Shown here piece by piece: positions 59,656 to 64,000 of a DNA stretch of 64,000 nucleotides. The position numbers were made by a program, and so were the translations under genes. Numbering within the stretch: the first letter of the stretch is position 1; each line of letters begins with the position of its first letter. The notes beneath the pieces are model-generated. The model did not search any database. It saw nothing but the letters and a program-made list of their open reading frames with translations, and was not told the origin of the DNA. Origin of the DNA: Candidatus Physcousia equi (lineage in GTDB: Bacteria > Bacteroidota > Bacteroidia > Bacteroidales > Bacteroidaceae); the NCBI GenBank assembly GCA_018065005.1, contig JAGHUD010000004.1, forward strand, positions 1 to 64,000. Reading direction: 5' to 3'.

Positions 59656-61785
59656 TTAGATTCCGAGTTCGCGTATGAGGTTGTCGGCATGCCCCCATTT
59701 GTCGATGAGGTAGAGGACGAATCGAATGTCAACGCCGATGCAGCGTTGCAGGGCAGGATCGAAACTGATGTCGCCCGACATTGCCTCCCAGTTGCCATCG
59801 AAAGCGAGGCCGATGAGTTCGCCACGACCGTTGAACATAGGTGAGCCGCTGTTGCCTCCCGTGATGTCGTTGTTGGAGAGGAAGCAGAGCTGCAGGTCGT
59901 TGGTTTGCTTGTCGGCATATCGTCCGAAGTTCTTGCTGGCGAAAAGCTTCATGATGCCATCTTCGAGCAGATAGTCGTCGTTTTCTTCCTTCATGGCAGC
60001 TTTTTTCAGGATGCTTTCGGAGGTGGTGTAGTGGTTGAAGTGCTGCCCCGAAGCGGTGTAGTCCTGTATGATGCCGTAGGAGAGACGCATGGAGAAGTTC
60101 GCATCGCTGTAGTGCGGCTGTTGCTGCTCCATCTCCAGGAAGGCTTGTGTGAGGAGGTTTTCGTTCAGCTGCACCGTGGGCATCGTCTGCGCGAGCTGCA
60201 TGCGGCAAGTGCCCATGGCTATCTCCATCTCCACCTTGAGGGCGAGAGCGGGGTCGTTCTTCAGTGCTTTTTCGTTGAGTGCGAGTTCGCGGAGGGGGTT
60301 CTGTTTGGCGAGCATGGAGCGGCTGAAGAGGTCGCGCGCATAAGCTCGACAGTCACCGTTGAACTTTTGCTGTATGGTGTCGATGATGTCGGGACGATAG
60401 GCGGTGTCAGCCTTTTCGGCAAGGTTCTGCAGCAGGACGGCAGTTGTCTCTTCGTCGACACGTGCATCATAGTCCTTGTAGAATTCTTCCAGTTTGTCGA
60501 GAGCGAGAGCAGCAGATGCAGAGTCGGTACAGAGGGTGTACTCCTCGGCAAGGCGGGCAGCGGTGATGATTTCTATGCCGCCGCGCGTTTCGGAGAGGAG
60601 GTAGGCAGCACGCATGGTGCGCTCGTTGTCGGTGTAGAGACGATCGAGGGTAGTCAGCATCTCACCGAAACATGCCTTGCGATCCTCGCTTTGTTCCACC
60701 CAAGCAGCGATGCGCTGTTCGAGTTTCTGCTTCTGTGCCACGACGCCCAGGTTGGTGAGGGCCTGGTTCATGCCGATGCTATTTTTCCAGTAGTTGCTCG
60801 AGTGTGCAAACTTGGAGGCATACTTGATGCCGATGCTGCGGTCCGCCTTCATCCAGCGCTTCCACACCTCCTGCTTCTTGCCGCGCACGTCGATGCGTGG
60901 CTTGTTGCTGCTCTCCATCGTCTGGGTGATGCCATAAGAGGAGAGGTAGCGACTGGTCGAACCAGGATAGCCAATGGTCATGCAGTAGTCGCCCAGGCGG
61001 TAGCCGTCGGTGCATATCTTTGCCCATCGCTTGGGCTGCAAAGGTACGTTGTCCTTGCTGTAGGGCGTAGGCTCTCCGTTCTTGTCGGCGTAGATGCGGA
61101 AGACACTGAAGTCGCAGGTCTGGCGAGGCCACATCCAGTTGTCGGTGTCTCCGCCGAAGTTGCCAAGGCTCGATGTGGGTGTGAACACGAGGCGAATGTC
61201 GGTGTATTCCTTATAGACCGACACAAAGAACTGGCTGGCACCGTAGAAGCTCTGCACGCGCACCTCTCTGCCAGGATGGGATGCCTCGTATTCTGCCTGC
61301 ACCTTGCTCATCGCCACGCTCTGCATGTCTTGCAGCGATGTGGTCTGAGACTCTGCCTTGATGCTGTCGCAGAGTGCGGTGACACGAGGCGTGACGTCGT
61401 CGGTGAACTGCAGGAAGAAGACGCTCAAGCCTTCGGCGGGCCGTTCCTCGGCAAAGGAGTGCGCCACAAAGCCGTTCTTGAGGATGTCATCGTCGGTGGT
61501 GGAGAGTGCTTGGATGGCGCCGAAGCCACAGTGGTGGTTGGTGAAGACAAGACCGTTGGGACTGACAACGACACCCGAGCAGAAGTCGCCGAAGTCTACG
61601 ACGGCGTCCTTGAGGCTTGTGCCGCTTTGGCGGTCGTAGAGCTGTTGAGGGGTGAGTTGAAGACCAAGCTGCTGCATGGCAGTCTGTGTGCGGGGGTCGA
61701 TATTGTGGAGCACCCACATGCCTTCGTCGGCCACAGCACTGAGTGAAAGGGCGGACAGAAGACCGCCAAGAATGAAGTGTTTCAT
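59656..61785 (-). CDS. S46 family dipeptidyl peptidase (DPP7/DPP11-like)
   Basis: DEGMWVLHNID; FCSGVVVSPNGLVFTNHHCG; TGGNSGSPMFNGRGELIGLAFDGNWEAMSGD. Confidence 0.93.
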   Translation of the reverse strand: MKHFILGGLLSALSLSAVADEGMWVLHNIDPRTQTAMQQLGLQLTPQQLYDRQSGTSLKDAVVDFGDFCSGVVVSPNGLVFTNHHCGFGAIQALSTTDDDILKNGFVAHSFAEERPAEGLSVFFLQFTDDVTPRVTALCDSIKAESQTTSLQDMQSVAMSKVQAEYEASHPGREVRVQSFYGASQFFVSVYKEYTDIRLVFTPTSSLGNFGGDTDNWMWPRQTCDFSVFRIYADKNGEPTPYSKDNVPLQPKRWAKICTDGYRLGDYCMTIGYPGSTSRYLSSYGITQTMESSNKPRIDVRGKKQEVWKRWMKADRSIGIKYASKFAHSSNYWKNSIGMNQALTNLGVVAQKQKLEQRIAAWVEQSEDRKACFGEMLTTLDRLYTDNERTMRAAYLLSETRGGIEIITAARLAEEYTLCTDSASAALALDKLEEFYKDYDARVDEETTAVLLQNLAEKADTAYRPDIIDTIQQKFNGDCRAYARDLFSRSMLAKQNPLRELALNEKALKNDPALALKVEMEIAMGTCRMQLAQTMPTVQLNENLLTQAFLEMEQQQPHYSDANFSMRLSYGIIQDYTASGQHFNHYTTSESILKKAAMKEENDDYLLEDGIMKLFASKNFGRYADKQTNDLQLCFLSNNDITGGNSGSPMFNGRGELIGLAFDGNWEAMSGDISFDPALQRCIGVDIRFVLYLIDKWGHADNLIRELGI

Positions 61786-61964
61786 TGTTTTGGAAGTGTT
61801 TGAGATGGGCGCAAGGAGCGCCGTTGGTTTGGGGTTTGCTGTTGTTTTGGTGGAGCTTATGATGATTATGAAGCGCGCGTATCACGCGCGAGTAATAAAA
61901 ACAGAAGCTCTAAAGGAAGAAAAAGAAGAGCGCAGGGAGAGGAAGAGCGCTTGGGAGGCGATGA

Positions 61965-63989
61965 TTAGTCGAACTTCTTGGGGTAGCGGCGTGCCCATCC
62001 TTCTTCGCTGAAGTCGGGCTCCTCGCCATTCAGTCCATCTGGGGCAGGATGTTCGCGCTTTGCGTTTTCCTTTTTGCTTTTCTTGCCCGGGGTGAGGAAC
62101 TGCATCCAATCCTCTTTTTTGTATATCCTGCCGCGAGACTCGGTGTAGCCACGCTCTTCACGGCTCGGTTTTTGCTGACGCTTTCCGTCGTCGTCCTGTT
62201 GAGCGCGTTTGCTGTGCTTTCCGTCTTCGTTCTGTTGGGCGCGTTTGTTGCGCTTGTTGGTTTCGTCACTGCCCTTTCCTTTTGCTGTTCTGGAGGAGGA
62301 CTGGCGGGGTTCTGCAGCTTCGATGTCGAGGATGCGCCCCTTGATGCGCACGCCTTTGACACCATCGATGACTCGTGCGGCATCTTCTTCGGGCACCTCC
62401 ACGAAGGAGTAGTTCTTCATGAGGTCAATACGTCCTATCTCCACCTTTCCGCGCACATGGTCGTTGACGAGACGTATGATCTCTCTTGCATAGAATCCAT
62501 CCATCTTTCCGATGGTGAGGAAGAGACGGGTGTAGCCCGCTTCGGGTCCATCTCCCTTTTGGCGTTTGCCTTTCTTGCCCTTCTCAGAGAGTTTGTCTCC
62601 ATCTTTACTTTTGGTGCCCACCTCCTCAATCTCTGCGGCATTGGCATAGTACTGGAGGAAGCGTCCGAACTCACGACTGAGGATGCGCTTGATGAGGTCG
62701 TCCTTGTCGAGCCACTCCCATCGTCGCTGCACTTCGGGTAGGAAGTCCTGGATCTCCTCGTCGAGCACCTCTTCGTGCTCGATGTCGTCGATGACGCGAT
62801 AGAGTTGCTTGGCGCAGATCTCCTTGCCGCTGGGCAGTTTTCCTCGTTCGAAGTCCTTGCCGATGGTCTTCTCCACCATGCGTATCTTGCCCCGCTCGCG
62901 CAGATGCACGATGCAGATGCTCGTGCCCTTTCGTCCGGCTCGTCCGGTGCGCCCACTGCGGTGGGTATAGTTTTCGGTGTCGTCAGGCATACCGTAGTTG
63001 ATGACGTGCGTCAGTTCATCCACATCGAGTCCTCGCGCAGCCACATCAGTCGCCACGAGCAGCTGTGTGCGGTGCTGTCTGAACTTCTGCATGGTGAGGT
63101 CGCGCTGTTGCTGTGAGAGTTCGCCATGCAGTGCATCAGCATTGTAGCCATCTCGGATGAGGTTGTCAGCCACCTCTTGTGTCTCCATGCGTGTTCGGCA
63201 AAAGATGATGGCATAGATTTTAGGATAATAGTCGACGACCCGCTTGAGGGCAAGATATTTGTCCTTGGCGTTCACCATATAATAAATATGATTGACGTTC
63301 TCTGCCCCCTCGTTTCGCGACCCCACTTGTATGGTTTTCGCCTCGGTGAGGTAGTTTTTGGCGATGCGTTCAATCTCCCGACTCATCGTAGCACTGAAGA
63401 GCAACGTTCGGTGGTCTTCGGGCACCGTTTCGAGTATGGTGTCGAGGTCCTCTTGAAAGCCCATTGAGAGCATCTCGTCGGCTTCGTCGAGCGCCACATA
63501 TCTCACGTCGTTGAGTCGCGCAGCCCCTCTGTTGATGAGGTCGATGAGTCGTCCGGGCGTTGCCACGATGATGTCCACACCATGCTTGAGGGCTCGTATT
63601 TGCGGTTCGATGTTTGCACCGCCATAGACAGCCAGCAGTTTCACTTCGGGCAGATACTTCCCGAAGCCTTCGAGGTCGTCAGTGATTTGCAGACAGAGCT
63701 CGCGCGTTGGTGCCAGGATGACTGCACGCGTGAGGGCGGCAGCGCGTAGCGCTCGCCATTCGCTTTCGGCGCCCGATTCGGCAGTCTTCAGTTCGGCAAT
63801 GCGCTGCAGCACGGGTAGCCCATAGGCAGCAGTTTTTCCGGTGCCCGTTTGGGCGAGGGCCACGACATCGTGGTCTTGGGTGAGCAATTCAGGGATGACG
63901 GCCTCTTGCACGGGCATGGGATGCACATAGCCAGCTTCCTCGATGGCCATGAGGAGTTCGTTGGAAAGTCCAAGTTCTTGGAATGTCAT
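61965..63989 (-). CDS. DEAD-box RNA helicase with C-terminal DbpA-type RNA-binding domain
   Basis: AQTGTGKTAAYG, DEAD, SAT, HRSGRTGRAG motifs. Confidence 0.94.
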   Translation of the reverse strand: MTFQELGLSNELLMAIEEAGYVHPMPVQEAVIPELLTQDHDVVALAQTGTGKTAAYGLPVLQRIAELKTAESGAESEWRALRAAALTRAVILAPTRELCLQITDDLEGFGKYLPEVKLLAVYGGANIEPQIRALKHGVDIIVATPGRLIDLINRGAARLNDVRYVALDEADEMLSMGFQEDLDTILETVPEDHRTLLFSATMSREIERIAKNYLTEAKTIQVGSRNEGAENVNHIYYMVNAKDKYLALKRVVDYYPKIYAIIFCRTRMETQEVADNLIRDGYNADALHGELSQQQRDLTMQKFRQHRTQLLVATDVAARGLDVDELTHVINYGMPDDTENYTHRSGRTGRAGRKGTSICIVHLRERGKIRMVEKTIGKDFERGKLPSGKEICAKQLYRVIDDIEHEEVLDEEIQDFLPEVQRRWEWLDKDDLIKRILSREFGRFLQYYANAAEIEEVGTKSKDGDKLSEKGKKGKRQKGDGPEAGYTRLFLTIGKMDGFYAREIIRLVNDHVRGKVEIGRIDLMKNYSFVEVPEEDAARVIDGVKGVRIKGRILDIEAAEPRQSSSRTAKGKGSDETNKRNKRAQQNEDGKHSKRAQQDDDGKRQQKPSREERGYTESRGRIYKKEDWMQFLTPGKKSKKENAKREHPAPDGLNGEEPDFSEEGWARRYPKKFD

Positions 63990-64000
63990 TTGTTGGTTTT

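Noticed and set aside
59905-61746. 613-aa plus-strand ORF opposite the S46 peptidase
   Set aside because: Shadow ORF; the minus-strand S46 frame has clear catalytic motifs and signal peptide.
62100-62300. KRAQQ(N/D)(E/D)DGK repeats in the helicase C-terminal tail
   Set aside because: Low-complexity basic tails are common in DEAD-box proteins; not noteworthy on its own.

Overview
Bacteroidales-type chromosomal segment (Prevotella-like, judged from gene content and TAnnTTTG promoters). 0-16.2 kb is a complete Bacteroidetes-style dcw cluster (mraZ-rsmH-ftsL-ftsI-murE-mraY-murD-ftsW-murG-murC-ftsQ-ftsA-ftsZ). It is followed by recO, tRNA-Glu, rpsT, gyrB and a serine beta-lactamase-like gene. 21.6-30.7 kb is a minus-strand island of secreted proteins: a metzincin with BACON-like domains, a tandem-repeat protein, an internally deleted Omp28-like pseudogene, a single-unit repeat protein and a C25/gingipain-like-Omp28-dockerin fusion. 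Next come an ECF sigma factor overlapping nadB, a compact S13 PBP, a HAD-hotdog fusion, mscS, a GH2 beta-galactosidase, leuS, two overlapping yitT genes and rdgB. 48.5-54.3 kb is a tandem pair of ~3 kb paralogous genes for secreted repeat proteins. The most unusual observation is that each of these two proteins carries two ~67-residue segments that align without gaps to the C-terminal domain of ribosomal protein bL12 (L7/L12). The window ends with a PorZ-like T9SS protein, a C10 peptidase with BspA-like repeats, an S46 dipeptidyl peptidase and a DEAD-box helicase. All homology calls are from reading motifs and from memory; no searches were run.
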